64,000 bases of DNA from Candidatus Acidiferrales bacterium (GCA_035515795.1 DATJAY010000027.1:84585-148584), one strand, 5' to 3'; shown: positions 35,227 through 43,019, counted from the first letter of the stretch. Translations and numbers: made by a program. Notes: a model not told the origin generated them from the sequence alone.

Positions 35227-35872
35227 AATTCAGCCTTTCACTTAGTTTACTTCTCAATACCTGCCTTGCACGGAATACTCGCGTCTTGGCAGTTCCGACA
35301 CTGACCTTCAGGAGCTTCGCTATCTCATTGTAACTCAACTCATCAATCTCGCGAAGGGTAACGGCCTCCCTGAGCACCGAAGTCAAGTTCTGCATCTCTT
35401 CTCTAACTATTTCGATCGTCTCGCTAGTATCGTATACTCTTGCGGGATCTGATGTAACATCGGATTTTATTTGCTCCTGTCCTGCGGAGAAACGCGAACT
35501 TTCGGAAGAATTGTTTTCACTTCTGCCGAATATCTCCGTGAAATTGAAAACGCGTCTTATCTTCTTCCGTCTTATTTCGTCGCGACATAAATTGACTGTT
35601 ATTTTTACTAAGTAAGTATAAAATGACGAGTCGCTCCGGTACCTCTTGATCGAGTTGAAAGCTCGGATGAAAACTTCATGCGAAATCTCCTCGACGTAGT
35701 CTTTTCCAAGAATCGAATAAACAGTTGCAGCGATCTTCCCCTTGTACAGAGAAATGATCTCGGAGTAAGCAACTTCGTCGCCTTCCAATGCCCTATCAAT
35801 AAGTGCTTTTTCCTTGGCTCGTCTATCATTTAGCCTCGATTCATTAGACGAATCAGGCGGATCGTAGTTCAT
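35216..35872 (-). CDS. ECF-type RNA polymerase sigma factor
   Basis: The 218-aa protein has sigma region 2 (ISHEVFIRAFNSIKRYRS, YTYLVKITVNLCRDEIRRKK) and region 4 (LREAVTLREIDELSYNEIAKLL, then VGTAKTRVFRARQVL). No region 3 is present, as expected for group IV sigma factors. A longer, polar linker (about residues 100-145) separates the two. ATG 35872 follows AAAGGAA. It heads the minus-strand unit of anti-sigma factor, Spy-like protein, adaptor and RND pump, and probably drives its own operon. The Gld-like ABC operon diverges from it; 73 bp lie between the two start codons and should hold both promoters. Confidence 0.92.
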   Translation of the reverse strand: MNYDPPDSSNESRLNDRRAKEKALIDRALEGDEVAYSEIISLYKGKIAATVYSILGKDYVEEISHEVFIRAFNSIKRYRSDSSFYTYLVKITVNLCRDEIRRKKIRRVFNFTEIFGRSENNSSESSRFSAGQEQIKSDVTSDPARVYDTSETIEIVREEMQNLTSVLREAVTLREIDELSYNEIAKLLKVSVGTAKTRVFRARQVLRSKLSERLNYEE

Positions 35873-35945
35873 TTCCTTTATTGTTCCTTATTTATTCATT
35901 TTTCTATTGATAATTTTGCTCAATGGGGATAAATTTGCAACCGTT

Positions 35946-36896
35946 ATGAGCTTGAAAATAGCCGAAGTTAGCAGATATTTTGGAGCCGTCGCCGCCGTCG
36001 ACGGGGTTTCATTCGAAATAAACGTTCCAAGCGTCGTCGGATTTCTCGGGCCAAACGGTGCAGGGAAGACAACCACGATGAGAATCATCACTGGCTTTCT
36101 TTCTCCTTCTCGAGGAAAAGTTTTCATAAACGGAAATGAAGTAAGTTCCGACGATTTCAAATCGAGATCGAAAATCGGGTACCTCCCGGAGAGCAATCCG
36201 CTGTATACCGAGCTCGAGGTTCATGAGTATCTGAAATTTACGGGAGAGTTGTCGGGACTCAACGCGGAAAGAACCGAGGACCGGCTCGATTATGTCGCGG
36301 ATCGATGCGGCTTGGAAGAAGTACTCTATGAACCTATCGGTCATTTATCGAAGGGATACAAACAGCGCGTCGGCCTTGCTCAGGCGATCATCCATGATCC
36401 GGAGATTTTGATCTTGGACGAGCCGACGTCGGGCCTCGATCCAAATCAAGTAGTGGAGATCCGTAAGTTGATTTCAGAGCTGGCCCGGGAAAAATTCGTG
36501 ATTCTCTCGACACACATTCTTTCTGAAGTCCAGGCGTTGTGTAACCGTGTTCTGATAATCAACAAGGGCAAGCTTGTTCTTGACGCCACTTCGGAAGAAT
36601 TGCAGCGTGACGGGCTCGGAGGTTTGTCTTTAAAGATCAAAACCGTGAAGCCCGTCGAAGAAGTGAGAACTAAAATTGGGAGTGCCGTCGAGGCGAAGAG
36701 AATTTCTGCGAATTTTGAATCGGGAGTGATCTCGCTGCGGCTCGCAATTGAAGACAGCGATGATGCGAGAGAAAAAATATTCGACGCATGTGTTGAAAAC
36801 GGATTCAAACTTCTCGACATCAACAACTCCGGTTCCGATCTCGAAAAGGTGTTTAGAGAACTAACAATGGGAGAAAATGAAACAGGAGAACGATAA
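35946..36896 (+). CDS. GldA-like ABC transporter ATPase
   Basis: This 316-aa ATPase of the ABC-2 export class has Walker A in GPNGAGKTTTMRI (about residue 36), the LSKGYKQRVGLAQAI signature, Walker B in EILILDEPTSGLDPNQ, and the STHILSE switch. A C-terminal regulatory part of about 100 residues follows. ATG 35946 is preferred over TTG 35907 because the conserved fold begins there, although neither start has a strong ribosome site. With the next three genes it matches the GldA/GldF/GldG layout of Bacteroidetes, needed for gliding in flavobacteria but also found in non-gliding relatives. No other gliding gene is visible here, so a motility role is not claimed. Confidence 0.87.
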   Translation: MSLKIAEVSRYFGAVAAVDGVSFEINVPSVVGFLGPNGAGKTTTMRIITGFLSPSRGKVFINGNEVSSDDFKSRSKIGYLPESNPLYTELEVHEYLKFTGELSGLNAERTEDRLDYVADRCGLEEVLYEPIGHLSKGYKQRVGLAQAIIHDPEILILDEPTSGLDPNQVVEIRKLISELAREKFVILSTHILSEVQALCNRVLIINKGKLVLDATSEELQRDGLGGLSLKIKTVKPVEEVRTKIGSAVEAKRISANFESGVISLRLAIEDSDDAREKIFDACVENGFKLLDINNSGSDLEKVFRELTMGENETGER

Positions 36897-37596
36897 CCTC
36901 AGAGTTTTGGTCAAGAAAGAACTGTTAATTTCACTTAAGACTCCCGCTGCCTATGTAGTCATTATTGTGTTCCTCCTGATATCGGGGTACATGTTTGCCC
37001 AGAATCTTTTTCTGGCAAACGCGGCTACACTCAGACCGTTTTTTTCTTTGACAACCATTCTGTATCTGTTTTTTATTCCGGCCCTGACGATGCGCACCTT
37101 TTCGGAAGAGTTTCGCAGCGGTACAATTGAAATTATCGTGACTCACCCCGTCGGCAGGGGAAGGCTGGTGTTGGCGAAATTATTGTCGAGCATGATCACG
37201 GTCGTCGCAGCCCTTGTTCCGACGATAATATATTTTGTAATCATTGCCGGAATTGGAGAGATAGATAGTGGCACAGTCCTTGCGGGGTATCTCGGGCTTA
37301 TATTTTTGTCGGCCGGGTACGTTTCGGCCGGAATTTTCGCGTCGAGCCTGACACAGAATCAGGTCGCTGCGTTCATTATCGCATTGTTCATTTTATTTAT
37401 ATTTTTCATTCTCGATAAAGTTACGTCCCTTGCGACGGGCCAATTTGCTTATATCCTTCAATATGTGAGCTCGGATTTTCATCTGGAAAATTTCTATAAA
37501 GGCGTCATCGACCTCAGGGACGTAATCTATTTTTGCGGAGTCACCGTGTTCTTCTCAACCCTGACGATGAAATGGCTGGAGCTCAGATCTAAATGA
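36877..37596 (+). CDS. GldF-like ABC-2 transporter permease
   Basis: This 239-aa membrane protein has six predicted spans: residues about 22-42 (AAYVVIIVFLLISGYMFA), 54-74, 98-120, 133-155, 162-185 and 215-232. The cytoplasmic loop after span 2 has MRTFSEEFRSGTIEIIVTHP, a hallmark of GldF/ABC-2 permeases. It overlaps the ATPase gene by 20 bp, with GGGAGAAA before ATG 36877, and its stop overlaps the next start by 4 bp. It probably forms the channel energised by the ATPase and helped by the GldG-like protein. Confidence 0.85.
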   Translation: MKQENDNLRVLVKKELLISLKTPAAYVVIIVFLLISGYMFAQNLFLANAATLRPFFSLTTILYLFFIPALTMRTFSEEFRSGTIEIIVTHPVGRGRLVLAKLLSSMITVVAALVPTIIYFVIIAGIGEIDSGTVLAGYLGLIFLSAGYVSAGIFASSLTQNQVAAFIIALFILFIFFILDKVTSLATGQFAYILQYVSSDFHLENFYKGVIDLRDVIYFCGVTVFFSTLTMKWLELRSK

Positions 37597-39173
37597 AGAA
37601 GTTAACTCGCGAACTTTTCCTTCAAATGCTGCTTTACCTCGCGGTGATCGTTCTGGTGAACGTCGTCGCATCAGGATGGTTCATCAGACTAGATTTGACC
37701 AAGGGCAGGATAAATACATTGTCGCCTTCGACTGAAAACCTCCTTAAGACCCTGAAGGACCGTCTGATCGTGAAGGTCTATTTCAATTCCGACCTGCCGT
37801 CTCCATACAGCAATAACCGCCGCGCACTCGTCGACATCCTTCAAGAACTAAGGAGCTTTTCGGGCGGAAAACTGGAATATGAAATCAACGACCCGACCAC
37901 CGACGCCGACGTGAGCAAGGCAACTTCCGAAGGAGTTCCGCAAGTTCAAATCCAGGTTGTAAATAACGACAAACTCGAAGTGAAACGCGCATTCATGGGT
38001 TTGGTCCTCGAATATCGGGCGCAGAAACAAATCATTCCCGTTATTGAAGACCTTTCCGATTTCGAATATGACATCGCATCGCGAATCGATCGGATGATAA
38101 ACCCTGGAAAAAAGACTATCGCCATGGCACAGGGAAACGGCGAACCTTCCTTCGTGGATATTCAAAAGGCGCAGCAAGCATTATCGAGCAGATACAATGT
38201 CTTGCCCGTGGATTTTAAACGGCCTGTTCCTGATTCCGTCAGTGTGTTGATCATGATCCAGCCGGCAACAACTTTCTCGGATTCCCAGCTTTACAACTTA
38301 GATCAATTCATGATGAAACGGGGCAGAGCGGCATTCTTGATGAGCATGGTGAACGCAACGATGCAAAGCCAATTCGCGACCGATCTCAATCTTGACGCCT
38401 CTAGGGCCTTCAGCAGCTACGGGTTTGAAATAAAAAAGAATCTCGTCAGGGATGCTCAATGCGCATTGGTGAGCGTCATGCAGAGAGAAGCTGGACTCAC
38501 ATTTCAGACCGACATACCACACCCGTATATTCCAAGGGTCAACAATCTCGCCAAATCCTTCGTCGTCACCCAAAATCTGCACGAGGTCGTGCTTCCGTTT
38601 ACGAGCGAAGTCGATACCACGTCGGCACATAACCTCCATCTCGGTGTGATCCCATTCGCAGTTTCGAGCCAGCAGAGCGGAACGCAGGCTGACTTCTACA
38701 ACTTAGACCCAAGCGCCCAGTTCACGCGTGCAATGTTCAGTGAGCATTATCTTCTTCTTGGTGCGGCGATAAGCGGTAAGATAAAAACTGCTATTCCGGA
38801 CTCCGACAAAGATGCAAGTCCATCAAGGAAGACGGAAGGCAATGAGAGAATAATCGTCATGGGCAACGGCAATTTTGTCCGGGACATGTTTCTGAGTAAT
38901 CCTGAAAACCTCTCGATCTTCCTGAACATCGTGGACTATTTGGTGGACGACGTAGGACTCATTTCAATCCGGTCGAAGTCTTTCCTGCCGGGTCCATTAA
39001 AACCTGTTTCCGATTCCTACCGCGTTATTACAAAAGACCTGATCATCGGACTGCCGTCGGTGCTCATTCTGGCGTTCGGGCTGATTTACTGGCAAAGAAC
39101 TACCAACCGTCGAAAAGCTTATCGCGCAAGTCTATCGAACAGAGAGGAACCGCGCAGTGAAAAAGTCGACTAA
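37593..39173 (+). CDS. GldG-like ABC transporter accessory protein
   Basis: This 526-aa protein has an N-terminal span (about residues 10-32) and a C-terminal span (about 480-500, LIIGLPSVLILAFGLIYW). The large periplasmic part between them includes SPSTENLLKTLKDRLIVKVYF and SGGKLEYEINDPTTDADV, typical of the GldG/ABC_transp_aux family. The middle region resembles a Rossmann-like sensor without an obvious active site. It is co-transcribed with the ATPase and permease and followed by a DUF4340 protein, the usual four-gene order. The transported substrate is unknown. Confidence 0.85.
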   Translation: MKKLTRELFLQMLLYLAVIVLVNVVASGWFIRLDLTKGRINTLSPSTENLLKTLKDRLIVKVYFNSDLPSPYSNNRRALVDILQELRSFSGGKLEYEINDPTTDADVSKATSEGVPQVQIQVVNNDKLEVKRAFMGLVLEYRAQKQIIPVIEDLSDFEYDIASRIDRMINPGKKTIAMAQGNGEPSFVDIQKAQQALSSRYNVLPVDFKRPVPDSVSVLIMIQPATTFSDSQLYNLDQFMMKRGRAAFLMSMVNATMQSQFATDLNLDASRAFSSYGFEIKKNLVRDAQCALVSVMQREAGLTFQTDIPHPYIPRVNNLAKSFVVTQNLHEVVLPFTSEVDTTSAHNLHLGVIPFAVSSQQSGTQADFYNLDPSAQFTRAMFSEHYLLLGAAISGKIKTAIPDSDKDASPSRKTEGNERIIVMGNGNFVRDMFLSNPENLSIFLNIVDYLVDDVGLISIRSKSFLPGPLKPVSDSYRVITKDLIIGLPSVLILAFGLIYWQRTTNRRKAYRASLSNREEPRSEKVD

Positions 39174-40071
39174 GATTTTAATCGGCTTGCTGGTGCTGCT
39201 GGGAATAGCATATGCGATCCAGCGGCTGACCTTTTCCACATCGACAACGGAAAATTCTAATCCCTTTTCGAACATCGATACTTCAAAGGTCAATCAGATT
39301 TCGATTCTTTCGGACGGGAGGGAAATTGTCATCGTGCGCGAAAGTCGTGGATGGTTCCTTACAAACCCGCTACATTTTCCGGCAAATCTGACTGAAGTAA
39401 ACCTTCTGCTTGATGCAGTTGCTGCAAATCCATCGGCTTCCGTAGTAGCGGACAATCTGACGGACAGTGTTGCCTACGGTTTGGGCGCGGGTGCCCCGAC
39501 AATAAAAATATCTGAAAATATTCAAAAGGAAGTTTCGCTCCGTGTTGGGAATATCACTCCGGATTTCGACGGGTGCTATGTTGAAGTCAACGGGAATAAA
39601 AAAATCCTCGACTTGTCCAAGAACATCAGAACGTACGCGGGCGAGCAGGTTGCGAGCTGGCGCGACAAGAGAATCTTCGACTTCTCGCTTGACGAGATAC
39701 AGGCGGCGGATTTCGCACTCGGTGACACGCTTTACCATTTCTTTCACCGGGACACGCTGTGGCAGGTTAACGGCAACAACGTTCCCCTTGCAAAGATTCA
39801 GGACGTAGTTGGGAATTTTGTTGGCACCATGGCGATAGATTTTGTCGACACCTCACTCACAGAAGAGAAGCCGTTGGTCGACTATGGATTTTCACTTTCG
39901 GATGGAACTCGCGTTGCGGGGAAGGTTACAAAATCGGGTGACCAGACTTACGCCTCCAACTCATCTCTTAACCAGAATTATATCATCGGCTCAACGATTT
40001 CCGAAAACCTCATAAGAGGACTTCGAGAAATCGGGCGGGATTACCTGCACAAAGAAACGCTCAAGAGGTAA
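39157..40071 (+). CDS. DUF4340 protein of the Gld-like ABC operon
   Basis: The 304-aa protein has an N-terminal signal anchor (residues 5-22). A beta-rich periplasmic region follows with the repeated DUF4340 pattern (VNQISILSDGREIVIVRESRGWFLTNP; later FDFSLDEIQAADFALGDTLYHFF and the WQVNGN strand). DUF4340 proteins commonly follow gldG-like genes and have no established activity. GTG 39157 overlaps the preceding gene by 17 bp. The operon ends just before the tRNA/palindrome locus; no obvious terminator is seen in the 3 bp before the tRNA-Val copy on the other strand. Confidence 0.8.
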   Translation: MKKSTKILIGLLVLLGIAYAIQRLTFSTSTTENSNPFSNIDTSKVNQISILSDGREIVIVRESRGWFLTNPLHFPANLTEVNLLLDAVAANPSASVVADNLTDSVAYGLGAGAPTIKISENIQKEVSLRVGNITPDFDGCYVEVNGNKKILDLSKNIRTYAGEQVASWRDKRIFDFSLDEIQAADFALGDTLYHFFHRDTLWQVNGNNVPLAKIQDVVGNFVGTMAIDFVDTSLTEEKPLVDYGFSLSDGTRVAGKVTKSGDQTYASNSSLNQNYIIGSTISENLIRGLREIGRDYLHKETLKR

Positions 40072-40074
40072 GAT

Positions 40075-40154
40075 CTCGTGGGCAGTAGAGGATTTGAACC
40101 TCTGACCCTCCCGACTTGATGGATCAAGTCGGGATGCCCTGAACCAACTGAGTT
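40075..40154 (-). pseudogene. Partial tRNA-Val copy with anticodon arm replaced by a palindrome
   Basis: Read on the minus strand, this copy holds the D-arm part (CTCAGTTGGTTCAGGGCA), then an 11-bp perfect palindrome in place of the anticodon arm. After that come the variable loop, T arm and 3' acceptor strand identical to the intact tRNA-Val at 40404-40478, plus 4 more identical bases beyond the tRNA. The 5' acceptor strand is missing, so no cloverleaf can form. It lies 325 bp from the same sequence in the intact gene, with the GIY-YIG gene between them. It looks like one end of a duplication or insertion event. Confidence 0.8.
40109..40134. repeat. Palindrome replacing the anticodon arm (11-bp stem, 4-nt loop)
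   Basis: Arms TCCCGACTTGA and TCAAGTCGGGA flank loop TGGA. It occupies exactly the place of the 17-nt anticodon arm between tRNA nucleotides equivalent to 26 and 44. Related shorter palindromes with the same TCCCG/CGGGA ends lie at 40532-40546, 40628-40642 and 40836-40852. A terminator role is unlikely because no T-run follows on either strand. Confidence 0.8.
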
Positions 40155-40399
40155 TTTCCCTTCAATATTAATCTCTCAATGAAGTCTCTACTCTTTTGAG
40201 ACTTGATCTCCATCTCCCTGGCAACTGCTTCCTTATGCGAAGAAAACTCTTCATAATAAACAATCTCCCATGGAATGCCCGGTTTTGTCGAAGAAGTCTT
40301 GCCTCTATTGTGCTCGCACAATCTTCCGTCCAAATTGGAAGTACTCCCCACGTAATATTTCCCCCTCTTCCGACTTCTAAGAATGTAAGTGTAAAACAA
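40124..40399 (-). CDS. Small GIY-YIG (URI-type) endonuclease
   Basis: The 91-aa single-domain nuclease carries the GIY-YIG core. MFYTYILRS contributes the first tyrosine, KYYVGST the second motif, Arg26 and His30 lie in GRLCEHNRG, and the metal-binding Glu in EMEIKSQKS (residues 62-64). This matches the small URI-type family (COG2827-like), whose cellular role is not established. The gene lies between an intact tRNA-Val and a partial tRNA-Val copy. Its final residues (KTQLVQGIPT) and stop codon are read from the D arm and palindrome of that copy, so the original C-terminus was probably replaced. ATG 40399 sits 4 bp from the 3' end of the tRNA-Val gene. Read-through from tRNA transcription could supply its mRNA. 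Confidence 0.82.
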   Translation of the reverse strand: MFYTYILRSRKRGKYYVGSTSNLDGRLCEHNRGKTSSTKPGIPWEIVYYEEFSSHKEAVAREMEIKSQKSRDFIERLILKGKTQLVQGIPT

Positions 40400-40403
40400 C
40401 TCG

Positions 40404-40478
40404 TGGGCAGTAGAGGATTTGAACCTCTGACCCCGTGCTTGTAAGGCACGTGCTCTGAACCAACTGAGCTAACTGCCC
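40404..40478 (-). tRNA. tRNA-Val (anticodon TAC)
   Basis: The 75-nt cloverleaf is intact: acceptor GGGCAGT with ACTGCCC, D stem GCTC/GAGC, anticodon stem CGTGC/GCACG with loop CTTACAA, T arm AGAGG-TTCAAAT-CCTCT, discriminator A at 40404. No CCA is encoded. The anticodon TAC reads GTA and probably other valine codons. It is the only complete member of a group of four tRNA-Val-like sequences here and presumably the functional one. Confidence 0.95.
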
Positions 40479-40670
40479 AACCAACTTGCTCCAAATCCAA
40501 AGGGACTGTTCACCTGTTCAGTTCTAGACCCTCCCGCCAAGGGGGATGCTCTGAACCAACTGAGCTAACTGCCCAACCAACTTGCTCCAAATCCAAAGGG
40601 ACTGTTCACCTGTTCAGCTCTAGACCCTCCCGCCAAGCGGGATGCTCTGAACCAACTGAGCTAACTGCCC
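40479..40670 (-). repeat. Two 96-bp tandem repeats derived from tRNA-Val
   Basis: Units 40479-40574 and 40575-40670 differ at two positions only. On the minus strand each begins with 28 bases identical to the 5' part of tRNA-Val (acceptor strand, D arm, base 26). A palindrome TCCCGC-TTG-GCGGGA follows in place of the anticodon arm (one arm base is changed in the first unit). Then come the variable-loop GGGTC and a diverged 3' part ending ACAGTCCC, with a 20-bp spacer before the next unit. They cannot fold as tRNAs because the anticodon arm has a 3-nt loop and the T arm is degraded. They stand directly 5' of the intact tRNA-Val. Confidence 0.85.
40628..40642. repeat. Palindrome in the second 96-bp unit (6-bp stem)
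   Basis: The sequence TCCCGC-CAA-GCGGGA on the plus strand is a perfect 6-bp stem with a 3-nt loop. The equivalent site in the first unit (40532-40546) has one mismatch. The position is again exactly that of the tRNA-Val anticodon arm. Confidence 0.75.
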
Positions 40671-40702
40671 GATCAATTCGCGACGTAAGTCACAGCCTAA
40701 AG

Positions 40703-40774
<72 letters not shown>

Positions 40775-40810
40775 ATTAAAGAACCCGCTTCGCACATCTA
40801 AAGAATTCAT

Positions 40811-40868
40811 TGTGGAAGCTGGCATTCGCACTTTATCCCGCGTCTAGCGGGAATTGAATTATTCACAC
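40811..40868 (-). pseudogene. Partial tRNA-Gly copy with a palindrome in the D-loop region
   Basis: On the plus strand, GGAAGCTGGCATTC (part of the anticodon arm and D stem) matches the intact tRNA-Gly at 40741-40754. A TCCCGC-GTCTA-GCGGGA palindrome at 40836-40852 then interrupts, followed by TGAATTATTCACAC, which resembles the intact TGAATTACTCGCGC of the D stem and acceptor end. The copy lacks the T arm and 3' acceptor strand and cannot be functional. It shows the same kind of event as the tRNA-Val copies, at a different loop. Confidence 0.65.
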
Positions 40869-40935
40869 AACTTTCAAAAGTACGAATTTGGCGCGGCTCA
40901 AACAAGCCCGAGCTTCGGTGGCTCAGCTTCGATGA

Positions 40936-42117
40936 TTATGGAAGACAAATTTTTCCAAGTATCGTCGCCCTTGAAGCTCCGGTGACTTGCGGAAGGTTCG
41001 TGGCATTTCCGGAAACCGTCTCGTTCGCGAGCACCGCAAAACAGATCGCCTCCTTTGCATCGGACGGGATTCCCAGACTCTCCGAATTCTCGACTCTAAC
41101 TCCAGGGAAATGTGCTTTCAGAGAATCCATCATGTACCGGCTGTGTGCTCCACCTCCGCTCACGTAAAGTTCGTCAAGTCTTCCTTTTACGGACAAAAAC
41201 ATCCGGAAGTTTTCATGAACGGCGGCTGGCGTAAATTCTGTTATCGTCGCAATAATGTCTTCCTTTGATTGATCGCCGAATTTATTAATAATATCTTCCA
41301 CATATTTCTTCCCGTACCGTTCCCGCCCCGTTGACTTCGGTGGTGAACTTGTCACGAACTCGTCTGTCATTAGATATGACAACATTTCTCTTTGGATATT
41401 CCCCGAAGATGCGACGGCTCCATCTCTGTCGAAATCCATTTTATAGGAAATCTGCATGAGCTGGTCAACGATCATATTGCCGGGCCCGGTGTCAAATGCA
41501 AGCACGTCATTCTCTCGACATCCCTTCGGCAGATAAGAAACGTTCGCGATTCCGCCTATGTTCAAGAGCATACGCGAAACTTCATCCGATCTGAAGAGAA
41601 GATAATCAAAATAGGGCACGAGCGGTGCGCCTTGTCCGCCCAGCGCAACATCCCCGGCTCGAAAATCACCGATGGTGATTATTCCGGTAAGCTTGGCGAC
41701 GACCGAGGGATCACCAATTTGCAGAGTCGCTGCCACCGGCTTTCCGAACATCTCAACTCTCTGCGGCAAATGGTGAATAGTCTGTCCATGAGTGCCGATC
41801 AGATCGACCTCTTGAAAATTGATTCCCGCATGTTTGCACAACATTAACACGGCTTCTGCGTAAAGCTGCGCCAGTAAGAAGTTCAACCTCGCTATGTCGG
41901 CAACGTCGCTCGAGCCGATGGTCGAGTTCTTGAGAACGAACTCCTTGAATCCTTCCGGGAAAGGCAGGGTAACAAAATCGATCTGGTGGAGTTTTGTGTC
42001 GATTCCGTTCCCATCAATTTCGACAAGAGCCGCATCGATTCCATCCACACTCGTGCCGCTCATCAGACCGATGACTATTCGAGTTCTCTTTTGAACAAGA
42101 TTAAGAAGTCGTTTCAT
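40936..42117 (-). CDS. anmK: Anhydro-N-acetylmuramic acid kinase
   Basis: AnmK opens 1,6-anhydro-MurNAc and phosphorylates it to MurNAc-6-phosphate, recycling cell-wall fragments. The 393-aa protein has the family's ATP-binding start IGLMSGTSVDGIDAALVEI at about residue 16, IGTHGQTIHHLP, GDFRAGDVALGGQGAPLVP and the VSGGGAHSRYMMD region. Length and motif order are normal. ATG 42117 is 29 bp from the divergent nfo start. The lytic transglycosylase encoded near 63000 produces the substrate, which fits a peptidoglycan recycling role. Confidence 0.95.
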   Translation of the reverse strand: MKRLLNLVQKRTRIVIGLMSGTSVDGIDAALVEIDGNGIDTKLHQIDFVTLPFPEGFKEFVLKNSTIGSSDVADIARLNFLLAQLYAEAVLMLCKHAGINFQEVDLIGTHGQTIHHLPQRVEMFGKPVAATLQIGDPSVVAKLTGIITIGDFRAGDVALGGQGAPLVPYFDYLLFRSDEVSRMLLNIGGIANVSYLPKGCRENDVLAFDTGPGNMIVDQLMQISYKMDFDRDGAVASSGNIQREMLSYLMTDEFVTSSPPKSTGRERYGKKYVEDIINKFGDQSKEDIIATITEFTPAAVHENFRMFLSVKGRLDELYVSGGGAHSRYMMDSLKAHFPGVRVENSESLGIPSDAKEAICFAVLANETVSGNATNLPQVTGASRATILGKICLP

Positions 42118-42146
42118 TTTAAGTTGCCATTCAATTAAATTCGCTT

Positions 42147-43019
42147 ATGAAGCAAAGATCAACGACAGATAGCCTGCTAATCGGTGCCCATATGTCGATT
42201 GCGGGAGGCCTATACACTGCCTTTGAAAGAGCGGAGAAAGTCGGCTGCACGGCAATCCAGATTTTTACGAAGAATTCTAATCAGTGGCGAGATCCTGTCA
42301 TTTCATCCGACGATATTGAAAAATACAGAGAGGCGATGAATAAGTCAAAAGTACGAATCGTGGTTTCCCACGATTCTTATTTGATTAATCTTTGCGGCGC
42401 GACGGACTCGTTGCTGGAAAATTCCCGCAGGTCATTTGTCGAGGAAATAAAACGTTGCGATGCACTCGGAATAAAATACCTCATCTTTCATCCGGGCGCC
42501 CATACCACCATGGATCGTAAAGCAGCCGTGAAAACAGTGGCGGATTCTCTAAACCATGCTCACTCGGCGACCAAGACTAGTCATGTCGTGACCTTGATTG
42601 AAACTACAGCGGGGCAGGGTACAACGCTCGGAAACAGCTTTGAGGAAATCGCCGACATGATTTCTTTCGTGAACGATAAAGAAAGAGTCGGGGTATGCAT
42701 GGACACCTGTCACATTTTCGCAGCAGGTTATGACATTCGCACGAGAGAAAGCTACCGGAATACCATGGCTATGTTTGGAAAGCTTATCGGGTTTGACATG
42801 CTCCATGCCATTCACTTCAATGACGCGAAGAAGCCCTTGAACTCTCGCGTTGACAGGCACGAGCACATTGGAAAAGGTGAAATAGGGAAGTCTGCCTTTG
42901 GATTTTTTATGAACGACGAAAGATTTGTCCAAATCCCGAAGGTGCTTGAAACGCCGAAAGGCGACGACGGCTACAAGATGGATATTGTCAATCTCAAATT
43001 ACTTAGATCAATGGTATGA
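42147..43019 (+). CDS. nfo: Endonuclease IV (AP endonuclease)
   Basis: This 290-aa TIM-barrel nuclease cleaves DNA 5' of abasic sites in base-excision repair. Conserved elements are GAHMSIAGGLYTAFERA with a zinc His at the start, IQIFTKNSNQW, LIFHPGAHTT, LIETTAGQGTTLG, GVCMDTCHIFAAGYD, HFNDAKKPLNSRVDRHEHIGKG. All His, Glu and Asp ligands of the trinuclear zinc site appear present. It is divergent from anmK and convergent with kbl; a short A/T-rich inverted repeat (TTAGAA/TTCTAA near 43083-43106) lies in the convergent gap. Confidence 0.95.
   Translation: MKQRSTTDSLLIGAHMSIAGGLYTAFERAEKVGCTAIQIFTKNSNQWRDPVISSDDIEKYREAMNKSKVRIVVSHDSYLINLCGATDSLLENSRRSFVEEIKRCDALGIKYLIFHPGAHTTMDRKAAVKTVADSLNHAHSATKTSHVVTLIETTAGQGTTLGNSFEEIADMISFVNDKERVGVCMDTCHIFAAGYDIRTRESYRNTMAMFGKLIGFDMLHAIHFNDAKKPLNSRVDRHEHIGKGEIGKSAFGFFMNDERFVQIPKVLETPKGDDGYKMDIVNLKLLRSMV

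Noticed and set aside
40196..40444. 82-aa plus-strand ORF ending SRGFEPLTPCL
   Set aside because: The ending is the typical false translation of the antisense strand of a tRNA gene.
40168..40500. 110-aa minus-strand ORF across tRNA-Val and the GIY-YIG gene
   Set aside because: Its sequence (SSVGSEHVPYKHGVRGSNPLL) is a translation of the tRNA gene, a well-known artefact; the nuclease frame is the real one.
40479..40670. Short CRISPR array
   Set aside because: Only two units, which are wholly repeated and contain tRNA sequence; no spacers and no cas genes.
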